A DNA stretch of 64,000 nt. Origin: Streptomyces sp. SAI-135 (GTDB lineage: Bacteria; Actinomycetota; Actinomycetes; Streptomycetales; Streptomycetaceae). The stretch covers positions 6,386,001 through 6,450,000 of the forward strand of contig NZ_JARXYP010000002.1 in the NCBI RefSeq assembly GCF_029893805.1. Reading direction: 5' to 3'. Below, in pieces: positions 1 through 7,985 of this stretch. The notes below the pieces were generated by a model that saw nothing but the letters and a program-made list of their open reading frames with translations, did no database searches and was not told where the DNA came from. Numbering within the stretch: the first letter of the stretch is position 1; each line of letters opens with the position of its first letter. Made by a program: the position numbers and the translations under genes.

Positions 1-229
1 CGCCGAGGGAGCCCATCGTCATCAGGAGGCCGGCCAGGACGAAGGCGTAGATGTCGAAGATCCACAGTTGCTGGGTGCCGCTCGGTTCCAGGTCCGCGCT
101 GATCGCCGGGATCGCGAAGTAGAGGACGGAGACGTCCATCGAGACCAGGAGCAGCGGAAGCATCAGGACGCCGAGGGCGGTCCATTCGCGGCGGCCGGCC
201 AGAGCACCGGCGGGAGTCGGGTTCGTCAT
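1..229 (-). CDS. MFS efflux transporter, N-terminal part (cut by window edge)
   Basis: Only the first ~76 residues are present; the gene runs off the left edge. The ATG is at 229-227 on the minus strand. The translation has a short Arg-containing cytoplasmic start, then a first membrane helix ending in MDVSVLYFAIPAI, then QQLWIFDIYAFVLAGLLM as the second. This is the signature of the 14-TM DHA2 (EmrB/QacA/SmvA) drug:proton antiporters, in which an Asp in helix 1 and the WI.D.Y motif at helix 2 are conserved. It is divergent from a TetR gene (306-878), the usual efflux pump/repressor arrangement, and shares with it the repeat-bearing spacer 230-305. The substrate cannot be predicted from this fragment. 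Confidence 0.85.
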   Translation of the reverse strand, partial: MTNPTPAGALAGRREWTALGVLMLPLLLVSMDVSVLYFAIPAISADLEPSGTQQLWIFDIYAFVLAGLLMTMGSLG

Positions 230-255
230 GCCGGTGACTGTACGGGCGTCTTAAA

Positions 256-288
256 CGCTTGTCTATGACGCTTGTATAAATCGCTTGT
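256..288. promoter_or_regulatory. Three direct CGCTTGT repeats, likely TetR operator/promoter region
   Basis: CGCTTGT occurs at 256-262, 269-275 and 282-288, exactly 13 bp apart, in the 76-bp spacer between the MFS gene and the divergent tetR gene. The last copy runs into TCTAGATAGG, a partial palindrome. TAGATA at 290-295 could be a -10 box, with the tetR ATG only 10 nt further, so that mRNA may be leaderless. The adjacent TetR protein is the inferred ligand. Confidence 0.5.
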
Positions 289-305
289 CTAGATAGGCTG
301 GGTGC

Positions 306-878
306 ATGGGACATCGCGAGGATCTGCTCGAAGGCGCCAAGCGCTGCCTGCTGGAGAAGGGGTTCCTGCGGACGACCGCGCGGGACATCGTCAAGGAGTC
401 GGGGACGAACCTGGCGTCGATCGGCTATCACTACGGGTCGAAGGACGCGCTGCTGGGGCAGGCGTACATCGCGCTGGTGGAGGACCTCTCCTTCGAGGGA
501 GGTACCGGGTTCACCACCGCGCCCGGCTCGCTGGAGCGCTTCCGGGAGGTGTGGGCGAACATCGTCGACACCATGCGGGGGCCCGGCTCGATGTGGCGGC
601 TCAGCCTGGAGATCATGGGCATGGGCGACCAACTGCCGGAGGTCCGGGACCAGTTGGCCCGAGCGCAGCGCGAGGGTGGGCGTGGTCTGGTGTCCATGCT
701 GATGGGCGTGGAGGAGGCGGAGGTGACGGACGAGACCGCCGACACCCTCGGGCGGTTCTATCTGGCGCTGATGACCGGACTGATCGGCCAGTGGGCCTTC
801 GACCCGAAGAGCGCCCCTGACGCGGACACGCTCACCGAGGGCCTGCGGCAGGTCATCGAGGCCGCCACGCGCGCGTGA
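306..878 (+). CDS. TetR/AcrR family repressor of the divergent MFS pump
   Basis: 190 aa. Residues ~1-50 form the TetR DNA-binding domain: GHREDLLEGAKRCLLEKGF, TTARDIVKESG and the recognition-helix stretch LASIGYHYGSKDALL. The C-terminal ~130 residues are the variable ligand-binding and dimer domain (TetR_C_11-like in look, not assigned firmly). It likely binds the 13-bp-spaced repeats just upstream and represses both itself and the MFS pump. There is no clear Shine-Dalgarno before the ATG at 306, which fits leaderless translation. The last 26 bp overlap the convergent ABC ATPase gene, so this stop region has no room for a separate terminator. Confidence 0.85.
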   Translation: MGHREDLLEGAKRCLLEKGFLRTTARDIVKESGTNLASIGYHYGSKDALLGQAYIALVEDLSFEGGTGFTTAPGSLERFREVWANIVDTMRGPGSMWRLSLEIMGMGDQLPEVRDQLARAQREGGRGLVSMLMGVEEAEVTDETADTLGRFYLALMTGLIGQWAFDPKSAPDADTLTEGLRQVIEAATRA

Positions 879-1536
879 TCCGCCCTTCGCGCATCTCCAG
901 CACCCGGTCCGCGACATGCCGTACGACGGCCCGGTCGTGGCAGACGAACAGGTACCCGAGGCCCAGTTCGTCCTGGAGGTCGGCGAGCAGGTTGAGGATG
1001 CCGGCCCGGACGGAGGGGTCCAGCGCCGACACCGGCTCGTCCAGCACCAGCAGCCTCGGCTCGCATGCCAACGCCCGTGCTATGCCCACGCGTTGGCACT
1101 GGCCGCCGGAGAGCTCGTGCGGGCGGCGGTCACCGTACGACGGGTCCAGGCCGACCCGGTCGAGGAGTTCGGCGATCTGGGCGCCCGTGGGCCTTCGCCC
1201 CTTGATCCGCAGCGGTTCCGCGACCGCGTCCCGGATGCGGTGGCGGGGGTTGAGGGAGCCGTAGGGGTCCTGGAACACCGGCTGCATCCGGGGGCGGAGG
1301 GGCCGGAGCGCGCGGTCGGTCAGGGTGGTCAGCTCCCTTCCCTCGAAGCGGACTTCACCGCTCGCCGGGCGGCGCAGCTGGAGCACGGCGTGGACGGTGG
1401 AGGACTTGCCGCAGCCGCTCGGGCCGTCGAGGGCGAGGGTCTCGCCGCGCGACAGGGTGAAGGACACGTGATCCACGGCGGTGGCCGTGCCGTATCGCAC
1501 GACCAGGTCGCGGACGTCGAGAAGGGGTGTGCTCAT
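853..1536 (-). CDS. ABC transporter ATPase, OppF/DppF/NikE type
   Basis: 227 aa. The ATG at 1536 overlaps the TGA of the upstream ATPase gene as ATGA, so the two are translationally coupled. Walker A is GPSGCGKSS, the signature is LSGGQCQRVGIARAL and Walker B plus D-loop is LLVLDEPVSALD, followed by the H-loop in VCHDRAVV. It has the OppF-type NPRHRIRD segment but lacks the C-terminal oligopeptide-transporter extension with the Fe-S cysteines, so it is shorter than typical OppF (~320 aa). It is the last gene of the SBP-permease-ATPase-ATPase operon and powers import together with the preceding ATPase. Its 3' end overlaps the convergent tetR by 26 bp. Confidence 0.9.
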   Translation of the reverse strand: MSTPLLDVRDLVVRYGTATAVDHVSFTLSRGETLALDGPSGCGKSSTVHAVLQLRRPASGEVRFEGRELTTLTDRALRPLRPRMQPVFQDPYGSLNPRHRIRDAVAEPLRIKGRRPTGAQIAELLDRVGLDPSYGDRRPHELSGGQCQRVGIARALACEPRLLVLDEPVSALDPSVRAGILNLLADLQDELGLGYLFVCHDRAVVRHVADRVLEMREGRITRAWRPR

Positions 1537-2453
1537 GTCGTCTCCCCGTAGTGGCAGGCGACCAGCCGGTCGTCCAACGGCCGTGGCTGCGGTTCCCGTT
1601 GGTGGCACACGTCCGTCGCCAGCCGGCAGCGTGGGGCGAAGGCGCAGCCCGGGGGGAGGGCGTCCGGGGCCGGGGGCGAGCCGGGCAGGGCGACGAGCCG
1701 GCGCCGCCGGGCCTGCTGCGGCAGGGACGCGAGCAGGCCCGCGGTGTACGGGGCCCGGGGGTGCGCGAGGACCTCGCGTGCGGGGCCCGACTCCACCGCC
1801 CGGCCCGCGTACATCACCAGCACCCGGTGCGCGTGCCGCCGTACCGCGTCCATGTCGTGGGTGACCAGCACCAGTGCCGTGCCCCTCGACTCCCGCTGTT
1901 CGGTAAGAAGCCCGAGCACCAGCTCTCGGTGGTCGGTGTCGAGGGCGGTGGTGGGCTCGTCGGCGACCAGGATGTCCGGCTCGTTGATCGTGGCCATCGC
2001 GACCACCACCCGCTGACGCATGCCGCCGGAGAACTCGTGGGGGTGGGCTCGGGCCCGGCGGGCCGCGTCGGCGATGCCCACCCGGTCCAGCGCGGCCACC
2101 GCGAGGGCGTGTGCCTCACGGCGGCCCACGCGGCGCACCGACCGTACGGCGGCGGCGAGTTGGGCGCCGACCGGGTGGACGGGGGACAGGGCCGACAGGG
2201 CGTCCTGCGGGACCAGGGCGATCCGGCGGCCCCGCGCACCCGACAGGTCGGGGACGACCGTGCCCGTCGCCGTGGCCTCCCGCGGCAGCATGCCCAGCAG
2301 CGCCCGTGCCGTCAGACTCTTGCCCGCGCCCGACTCGCCCACCAGCGCGAACACCTCGCGCGCCCGGACGTCGAACGACACCCCGCGCACCGCCTCCACC
2401 CCGTGGAAGCCGATCCGCAGGTCGCGGACGGACAGCAGCACCTCAGACTCCAA
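1533..2453 (-). CDS. ABC transporter ATPase, OppD/DppD/NikD type
   Basis: 306 aa from a TTG at 2453. A GTG at 2441, five codons in and preceded by GGAG, is an equally good start and would sit just after the permease stop at 2443. Walker A is GESGAGKS, signature FSGGMRQRVVVAMA, Walker B ILVADEPTTALD, and the H-loop is in VTHDMDAV. The C-terminal tail has the oligopeptide transporter motif (PPGCAFAPRCRLATDVC) with cysteines typical of OppD/DppD. It pairs with the ATPase at 853-1536 to drive the fused permease at 2443-4203. Confidence 0.9.
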   Translation of the reverse strand: MESEVLLSVRDLRIGFHGVEAVRGVSFDVRAREVFALVGESGAGKSLTARALLGMLPREATATGTVVPDLSGARGRRIALVPQDALSALSPVHPVGAQLAAAVRSVRRVGRREAHALAVAALDRVGIADAARRARAHPHEFSGGMRQRVVVAMATINEPDILVADEPTTALDTDHRELVLGLLTEQRESRGTALVLVTHDMDAVRRHAHRVLVMYAGRAVESGPAREVLAHPRAPYTAGLLASLPQQARRRRLVALPGSPPAPDALPPGCAFAPRCRLATDVCHQREPQPRPLDDRLVACHYGETT

Positions 2454-4203
2454 CTTCGGCCTCCTGACGTGTCCTTGCGAAGCCCCGCCCCCGGGAGCCC
2501 CGCGCTTGGAAGCCCCGCCCCTGGGTGTACGACGCCCCCGACACCGCGAGCCCGGCCAGCAGGGCGAGGGCCACGGCCGGGGCGAGGGCGGCCCACGGGG
2601 CGCGTTCGACGTAGGCCCGGGACTCGTCGAGGAGCAGACCCCACTCGGGGGCGGGCGGCTGGGCGCCCAGGCCGAGGAAGCCCAGGGAAGCGAGGGCCAG
2701 GGCGATCCCCGGCAGCCGCAGGAGGGCGTGACGGGCCACCGGGGCGGCCACCGAGGGCAGTACGTGCCGGGTCAGGATCCACCACGGCGGTGCGCCGATG
2801 GCCCGTTGCGCGGTGAGGAAGGCGGAGGCCCGTACCTCCTGCACGAGGGCCGCCGCGTGGGCGGACAGGGCGGGCCAGGAGATCAGGGCGACCGCGAGGG
2901 CCGCGCCGCCGGTGCCGGGGCCGGTCGCGGCGGCGACCAGGATGCCGACGATCACCGGCGGCAGGGCGTTGGCGATGTCCGAGGCGCCCGCCGCGACGCC
3001 GGGCAGGAAGCCCAGAGCGAGGGCCGTTACCAGGCCGGTCAGGCAGATCGCGGCCGCCGTGCCGACCGTCGAGGCGGCGCCGTGCCCGAGCCGGGCGAGC
3101 ACGTCACGGCCGAGCGCGTCGGTGCCGAGCGGATGCGCCCAGGACGGGGCGGCGAGGCGGACGGCCGTGTCCACGCTGTACGGATCGCGCAGCAGGCCCC
3201 AGCCGACGGTCACGGCCAGGACCGTGAACAGCGCGGCCGGGACGCCCGGGTGGGTACGGACCGGTCGGGGCGGGGGCAGGGTGAGACCGGCGTCGCGCAG
3301 CGCCGGGCCCAGCAGGCGGCGCCGGGCGAACGCCGCCGCGGCTCCCGCGACCAGGCCGAGGAGCAGCAGGGCCAGCACCGAGCCCTGGAGCAGCGGCAGG
3401 TCCTGCGAGCGGGCCGCGCCGAGGGCCGTGCGCCCGATGCCGGGCACCGCGAACACCAGCTCCACGGCCACCGCGCCGCCCGCGAGACCGACAGCGGCCA
3501 TGCCGAACTGCGGTACCAGCGGCGGCAGTACGCGCTTGAGGGCGGCCCCCGAGATCCTCGTACGGCGCACTCCCGCGCCCCGCCACAGCTCCACCCAGCG
3601 TTCGTCGAGCACGGCGGGCAGGGCATCCGCGACCAGCCGTCCGAGCAGCCCGCCCGCGGGCACGCCGAGGGCGAGGGCGGGCAGCACCAGATGGGCCGGA
3701 CCCGCCCAGCCGGACGTCGGCAGCCATCCGAGCCACACCCCGAACACCAGCAGGGCGACGGTGGCCAGCAGGAACTCGGGAACGGCGGCGAGCATGGCGG
3801 CGAAGGCACCGGCCGACCCGCGCCCCCGTACGAGCACCGGCGCCACCAGCGCGGCGGCCAGCAGCACCGCCACGCCGAGCGCCGCGCCCATCAGAGCCAG
3901 CGACACCTGGAGCCCGGCGAGGACGGAGGGCAGGACGTCGTGGCCCGACACCCAGGAGGTGCCGAGGTCGCCGTGCAGCAGGTCCGACGCCCAGCGTCCC
4001 AGCAGGTGAAGGGGACCGGCGTCCAGGCCGAGGTCCTCGCGGATCGCGGTCAGGGCCTCCTCGGTGGCCTCCTGCTCGGCCGACCGGGCCCGCAGCACGG
4101 TGAGCGCGGGGTCCCGGTGGGAGAGCCAGGGCAGCAGGCCCACGGCGGCGACGACCGCGGCAAGGCCGAGGATCCGGGTCGACCCGGCGGACGTGGGCCT
4201 CAC
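2443..4203 (-). CDS. Fused DppB-DppC type ABC permease
   Basis: 586 aa starting at a GTG (4203) that overlaps the stop of the binding-protein gene. The protein carries two complete binding-protein-dependent permease domains. Residues ~1-270 resemble DppB/OppB: N-terminal helix, the DxGPLHLLGRWASDLLHGDLG region and an EAA-like loop around WVELWRGAGVRRTRISGAALK. Residues ~290-560 resemble DppC/OppC: HPLGTDALGRDVLARLGHG and an EAA-like loop QRAIGAPPWWILTRHVLPS. Normally these are two genes of ~310 and ~280 codons. I see no internal stop or frameshift, so this is a real fusion that fixes the heterodimer in one chain. The tail ~560-586 is low-complexity and Arg/Gly rich. Confidence 0.88.
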   Translation of the reverse strand: MRPTSAGSTRILGLAAVVAAVGLLPWLSHRDPALTVLRARSAEQEATEEALTAIREDLGLDAGPLHLLGRWASDLLHGDLGTSWVSGHDVLPSVLAGLQVSLALMGAALGVAVLLAAALVAPVLVRGRGSAGAFAAMLAAVPEFLLATVALLVFGVWLGWLPTSGWAGPAHLVLPALALGVPAGGLLGRLVADALPAVLDERWVELWRGAGVRRTRISGAALKRVLPPLVPQFGMAAVGLAGGAVAVELVFAVPGIGRTALGAARSQDLPLLQGSVLALLLLGLVAGAAAAFARRRLLGPALRDAGLTLPPPRPVRTHPGVPAALFTVLAVTVGWGLLRDPYSVDTAVRLAAPSWAHPLGTDALGRDVLARLGHGAASTVGTAAAICLTGLVTALALGFLPGVAAGASDIANALPPVIVGILVAAATGPGTGGAALAVALISWPALSAHAAALVQEVRASAFLTAQRAIGAPPWWILTRHVLPSVAAPVARHALLRLPGIALALASLGFLGLGAQPPAPEWGLLLDESRAYVERAPWAALAPAVALALLAGLAVSGASYTQGRGFQARGSRGRGFARTRQEAEVGV

Positions 4204-5684
4204 CTGACGTAGGTGCTAGCCGTGACCAGCTCCCGCTCGCGCGGGTCGTGCGCGGCGCCCACGACACCGGCGGCGTCACCCTGGATCACCCGCTCGTGCA
4301 GCAGCGGGACGGCCGCGTCCTGGGCGAGTACGGCGGCCTCGGCCGCGACGACCGCCCGGCGGCGGGCGTCGCCGACGGGGGTGTCGGCGGCCTTCTCCAG
4401 GGCCGCGTCGGCCGCCCGGTCGGAGAAGTGCGAGAGGTTGAAGGTGCCCTCGGAGGCGAAGTCGCTGTAGAGGTAGGCGGCCGGGTCGCCGGAGTCGAGG
4501 ACGGTGGCGCGGGAGAGGACGAACGCGTCGAACTCACCCGCGAGCGCGTCGGATTCGATGTTCGCGTACTCGCGGACGTCCAGCTTCACCTCGAACCCGG
4601 CCTTCTGGAGCTGCTGTTGCAGCGCCGCCGCGACCTCGGGCATCTCGGTGCGATCGGTGTAGGTGCCGATGGTGATCTCCGCGCCCCGCGGACCGCCCGC
4701 CTCGGCGCGCCGGACGGGGGAGCGCAGTTCGGCGGCCCAGGGCAGCGCCGGCCCGAGCAGCCCCTCGGCGACGTCCGCCCGCCCCTCGTACACGCCCTCG
4801 ACCAGAGCACCGGCGTCGATCGCCTCGCGGGCGGCGGCGCGCAGCGAGGCGTCCTTGAAGGCGCCCTTGCCGGTGTTCAGGTACAGCGTGTTGGTGCGCG
4901 GCATGGGGACCTCGGTGATCAGGTCCTGGTCGAGGACGGCGGCCTGCGAGACCGGGACCGCCTCGACGATGTCGGCCTCGCCGCTGCGCAGGGCGGCCGC
5001 GCGGGCGGTGCCGTCGGGTACGAACTGCACGTCGATGCCGGGGGACTTGGCCTTGGCGCCCCAGTAGCCGTCGTAGCGGTCGAGGGTGGCGGAGGAGGTG
5101 CCGTTCACCTTCGTCAGCTCGAAGGGTCCGGTGCCGGCGCCGACCGGGTTCACGGTCTTGCCGGTGTACGCGCGCGCGGCGAGGACCGACAGCTGGGGGG
5201 AGCTGAGCCGCTGCGGGACCAGTGGGTCCTCGTGGGCGGTGGTCACGCTGACGGTGTCGGCGTCCACGGCCTTCGCCGTCAGCTGGACGCCGTCCAGGAT
5301 GCGGGGCTTGGGGGCGGCGGTGGCGGCTCTGGTCAGGGACCGTACGACCGTCTCGGCGTCGAGCTTCGTGCCGTCGTGGAAGGTGACGCCGTCGCGTATC
5401 TCGAAGGTCCAGGTACGACCCGACTGCTGCCACTCGGTGGCGAGGGCGGGTTCGGCGTCACCGTCCGCGTCGAGCTTGACCAGGGTCTCGGCGGTCGACC
5501 AGCGCGACAGCTTGAACGCGTCGTCGGTCAGGGGCGACAGGCCGGAGCGCGGGGGCTGCATCATCGCGACGCGGACGCGCTTGCCGGTGCCGTCGCCCCC
5601 GGCGGAGGCGCCCGAGAAGCAGCCGGTGAGCAGCAGGGTGGACGCCAGGGCGGCGGGGAGCAGATGGCGGGCAGGCAGGCGCAC
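4200..5684 (-). CDS. Family 5 solute-binding lipoprotein of the Zur-linked ABC importer
   Basis: 494 aa from a GTG at 5684, with GGAGGG 5 nt upstream. It has a lipoprotein signal with lipobox LLTGC (Cys22), so it is anchored outside the membrane. It is an SBP_bac_5 (DppA/OppA/NikA) protein: FHDGTKLDAETVVRSL, GTGPFELTKV and a long C-terminal lobe ending RERELVTASTYVR. It is first in the operon SBP-fused permease-OppD-OppF. The Zur-box-like site at 5742-5756 lies ~58 bp upstream of its start. Family 5 proteins carry peptides, nickel or metallophore complexes; the Zur box favours zinc or a zincophore here, but the ligand is inferred from context only. Confidence 0.9.
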   Translation of the reverse strand: MRLPARHLLPAALASTLLLTGCFSGASAGGDGTGKRVRVAMMQPPRSGLSPLTDDAFKLSRWSTAETLVKLDADGDAEPALATEWQQSGRTWTFEIRDGVTFHDGTKLDAETVVRSLTRAATAAPKPRILDGVQLTAKAVDADTVSVTTAHEDPLVPQRLSSPQLSVLAARAYTGKTVNPVGAGTGPFELTKVNGTSSATLDRYDGYWGAKAKSPGIDVQFVPDGTARAAALRSGEADIVEAVPVSQAAVLDQDLITEVPMPRTNTLYLNTGKGAFKDASLRAAAREAIDAGALVEGVYEGRADVAEGLLGPALPWAAELRSPVRRAEAGGPRGAEITIGTYTDRTEMPEVAAALQQQLQKAGFEVKLDVREYANIESDALAGEFDAFVLSRATVLDSGDPAAYLYSDFASEGTFNLSHFSDRAADAALEKAADTPVGDARRRAVVAAEAAVLAQDAAVPLLHERVIQGDAAGVVGAAHDPRERELVTASTYVR

Positions 5685-5741
5685 GGGACCCTCCGGGCAA
5701 AGGGGTGGTCAAGAGAGTGAGGTGCGCTGACCGTAGCATGA

Positions 5742-5756
5742 TGACAATCATTTTCA
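5742..5756 (-). promoter_or_regulatory. Zur box (zinc uptake regulator operator) upstream of the ABC importer operon
   Basis: The plus strand reads TGACAATCATTTTCA; in the direction of the operon this is TGAAAATGATTGTCA. It differs at one base from the palindrome TGAAAATGATTTTCA that I know as the Streptomyces Zur consensus. It sits in an A+T-rich island that stands out from the GC-rich surroundings, ~58 bp before the SBP start codon, where it would overlap the promoter. Expected effect: repression under zinc sufficiency. Confidence 0.75.
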
Positions 5757-5884
5757 ATAATTATCGACGGTCCGGGGCGGGAGGGCGTGGGATCCCCGGC
5801 CGGGAGGGTCAGGTGCCGGGTCGCGGTCGCGTGACGGAGGGTGGGGCGGTGTCCGTGGTGCTGCGCGCAGACGGAGCAACCCGC

Positions 5885-7864
5885 CTAGAGTCGCGCCGCC
5901 TTGAGTGCCATGTGCAGCAGCAGTCTGTCCTCGCCGTCGTCCAGGTCCAGGCCGGTGAGCTGTTCGACGCGGGAGAGGCGGTAGTAGAGGGTCTGGCGGT
6001 GGATGCCCAACTCCGCGGCGGTGCGCCCCGCCTGGCCCGCGCAGTCCAGGTAGACCTCGGCGGTGCGGGCGAGTTCGCGGTGGGCGGGGGCGAGGAGCGG
6101 GCGTACGACGGGGTCGTGGGCCGTCTCCGGGGGCAGCGCGGTCAGCAGACGGTACGGGCCGATACGGGACCACTCCGCGACCGGACCGAACCCCGGTTCC
6201 GCGAGGGCCGCCCGAGCCGCGTCCGACGCCTCCTGCCAGGCGGGGGCGAGCTCGGCGAGGGACAGACGGGGCACGGCGATCCCGGCGGCGACGGTCGGCG
6301 GGGCCGCCGCGGGGTCCTTCGCCGGGCGGCCCGGAGTACCGTGCACCGGCAGATCGCCGCCGCTTCGGTTGCCGCGGCTCCGGGTGTCGCCGGGTCCGCC
6401 GCCCTCCTTCTCCGCGGACGTCGATCGCCCGCCGTCGCCCGAGCCCGGCCTGCCTGTGCCGGAGCCGGGTGCGCCCGGCCTGCCGGTGCCTGACCTGCCC
6501 GCGCCCGATCCGCCTGCGCCCTGCCCGTCCGCGCCCGAGCCATCCGTGCCCGGCCTGCCGGTGTCTGACCTGCCCGTGCCCGACCCGCCCGTGTCTGACC
6601 TGACCGTGCCCGATCCGCCTGTGCCCTGCCCGTCCACACCTGATCCGCCCGTGCCCGGCCCGCCTGTGCCGGAGCTGCCTGTGTCTGTCCTGCCCGAGTC
6701 CGATCCGCCTGTGCCCTGCCCATCCGCGCCCGAGCCGCCCGTGCCCGACCTGCCTGTGCCGGAGCCACCTGTGCCCGGCCTGCCTGTGCCCTGCCCGTCC
6801 GCGCCCGAGCCGCCCGTGCCCGAGCCGCCCGTGCCCGAGCCCGATCCCCCCGATCTGCTCGCGCCCGACCTGCTCGCGCCCGACCCGCCTGTACTCGGCC
6901 CGCCCGACCTTCCCGTGCCCGGCCCGCCGCCGCTCCCCGGCCCGCCCGCACTCGGCCCGCTGCCGCTCCCCGGCCCGCCCGTGCTCGTCTCGCCGCCGCT
7001 CCCCGTCCCACCGTAGGCGCCGCCGCCATACGCACCGCCGCCATACGCACCGCCGCCATACGCACCCCCGCCCCCCTCCACATCCCGCGCCCGCTCCAGC
7101 AGTCGGCCCGCCGCCGAGCTCGCCGGGGTCAGGGTGTCCGTCGCCCGGAGGCGGACCAGCGCCGCCAGTGACTGGGCCGAAGGGCCCCACGGCACCGTGC
7201 ACAGGGCCGTCGCGTGCGGGACCGTACGGGCCGACGGGGCGTCGTCCGGGTCGGCGGACGGCCACGGGGCGACGCACACCACGGCGTACGGGCCGTCGCC
7301 GCGGGGACCCAGTGCCGTGCGCAGGGCCGCCACCGCCATGTCGGCCTGCCAGCCGCGCTCGGCGGTCAGCACCGCCCGCAGCTCCCGGCTCAGGTCGGCC
7401 CCGTGCTGCGCCTCGTCCGCGAGCAGCGCGCCGATCCGGGCCGTCACCCGCATGGCCGCGTCCAGTTGCGGGTCGGTAGGGCCGGGGTCGGAGTCCAGGA
7501 GCCAGACGTAACCGAGGACGACCCCCCGATGCCGTACGGGCAGGCAGATCCGCCCCCGGTACACCCCCGCCTCCGGGGTCGGCGGAATCCGCACCGGCGC
7601 GCTCGCCCGCGTGATGCCGAAGCCCTCGAACCACGTGCGGACGGCGGCCGTCGAGCGCCGGGTCAGGATCGAGCGGGTGCGAACGGGGTCCAGTGCCGAC
7701 GGATCGAGGTCGCCCTCACTGTCGTACACACCGAAGGCGATCAGCTCGAAGTCGCGGTTCTCCAAGGTCGCCGGGACGCCCAGGAGCTCCGAGATCTCGT
7801 CGACCAGCTCCTGGTAGTCCCCTTTGTAGTCCCCAGTCACTCGGGCATTCTCGCGCAAAAGCAC
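5885..7864 (-). CDS. PucR-family transcriptional regulator with giant Gly-rich insertion (proline catabolism)
   Basis: 659 aa from a GTG at 7864; a second GTG at 7840 gives VTGDYKGDYQ and may be the true start. Residues ~1-260 are the N-terminal sensory part (ELLGVPATLENRDFELIAFG; a GAF-like core around GRICLPVRHRGVVLGYVWLLD). The C-terminal ~120 residues are the PucR HTH: VYLDCAGQAGRTAAELGIHR then QTLYYRLSRVEQLTGL. Between them, residues ~264-500 are low complexity: four GGAY units, then pentapeptides such as GTGGS, GTGRS and GADGQ. Without the insertion the length is about 420 aa, the family norm. It is divergent from the proline dehydrogenase operon, which PucR-type regulators commonly activate in Streptomyces. 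Confidence 0.85.
   Translation of the reverse strand: MLLRENARVTGDYKGDYQELVDEISELLGVPATLENRDFELIAFGVYDSEGDLDPSALDPVRTRSILTRRSTAAVRTWFEGFGITRASAPVRIPPTPEAGVYRGRICLPVRHRGVVLGYVWLLDSDPGPTDPQLDAAMRVTARIGALLADEAQHGADLSRELRAVLTAERGWQADMAVAALRTALGPRGDGPYAVVCVAPWPSADPDDAPSARTVPHATALCTVPWGPSAQSLAALVRLRATDTLTPASSAAGRLLERARDVEGGGGAYGGGAYGGGAYGGGAYGGTGSGGETSTGGPGSGSGPSAGGPGSGGGPGTGRSGGPSTGGSGASRSGASRSGGSGSGTGGSGTGGSGADGQGTGRPGTGGSGTGRSGTGGSGADGQGTGGSDSGRTDTGSSGTGGPGTGGSGVDGQGTGGSGTVRSDTGGSGTGRSDTGRPGTDGSGADGQGAGGSGAGRSGTGRPGAPGSGTGRPGSGDGGRSTSAEKEGGGPGDTRSRGNRSGGDLPVHGTPGRPAKDPAAAPPTVAAGIAVPRLSLAELAPAWQEASDAARAALAEPGFGPVAEWSRIGPYRLLTALPPETAHDPVVRPLLAPAHRELARTAEVYLDCAGQAGRTAAELGIHRQTLYYRLSRVEQLTGLDLDDGEDRLLLHMALKAARL
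6365..7075 (-). repeat. Tandem ~15-bp repeat coding a pentapeptide Gly/Ser/Thr array
   Basis: This tract inside the PucR gene is a degenerate tandem array with a 15-bp (5-codon) period. Units read GTGGS, GTGRS, GTGRP, DTGGS and, at intervals, GADGQ. The left end (7019-7075) is a separate array of four nearly identical 12-bp units encoding GGAY. The array is in frame throughout. The opposite strand reads as a Pro/Val-rich frame, which is a shadow. Confidence 0.85.
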
Positions 7865-7906
7865 CGCGCTTCATACATCTGTCTGAGATCTGCGGCACGG
7901 ATGCGT

Positions 7907-7916
7907 GACAGCTGTC
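7907..7916. promoter_or_regulatory. Palindrome GACAGCTGTC in the PucR/proline dehydrogenase spacer
   Basis: A perfect 10-bp palindrome in the 121-bp divergent spacer, 70 bp before the proline dehydrogenase start. It may be part of a PucR-type activator site. It is short, so chance occurrence is possible. Confidence 0.25.
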
Positions 7917-7985
7917 GATGGTCGACGATCGGAGGGATCCTTAGGTTTCACGGTGGTTCTATCTGCTGGTCTGTGGAGGTGCCCC

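Noticed and set aside
6063..7016. Pro/Val-rich plus-strand frame across the PucR insertion, which could pass for a repeat protein
   Set aside because: It is the reverse complement of the Gly/Ser/Thr array; it has no ribosome site and no signal peptide.
6430..7080. CRISPR-like tandem repeat array
   Set aside because: The repeats are contiguous 12-15 bp coding units with no unique spacers and lie inside a gene.
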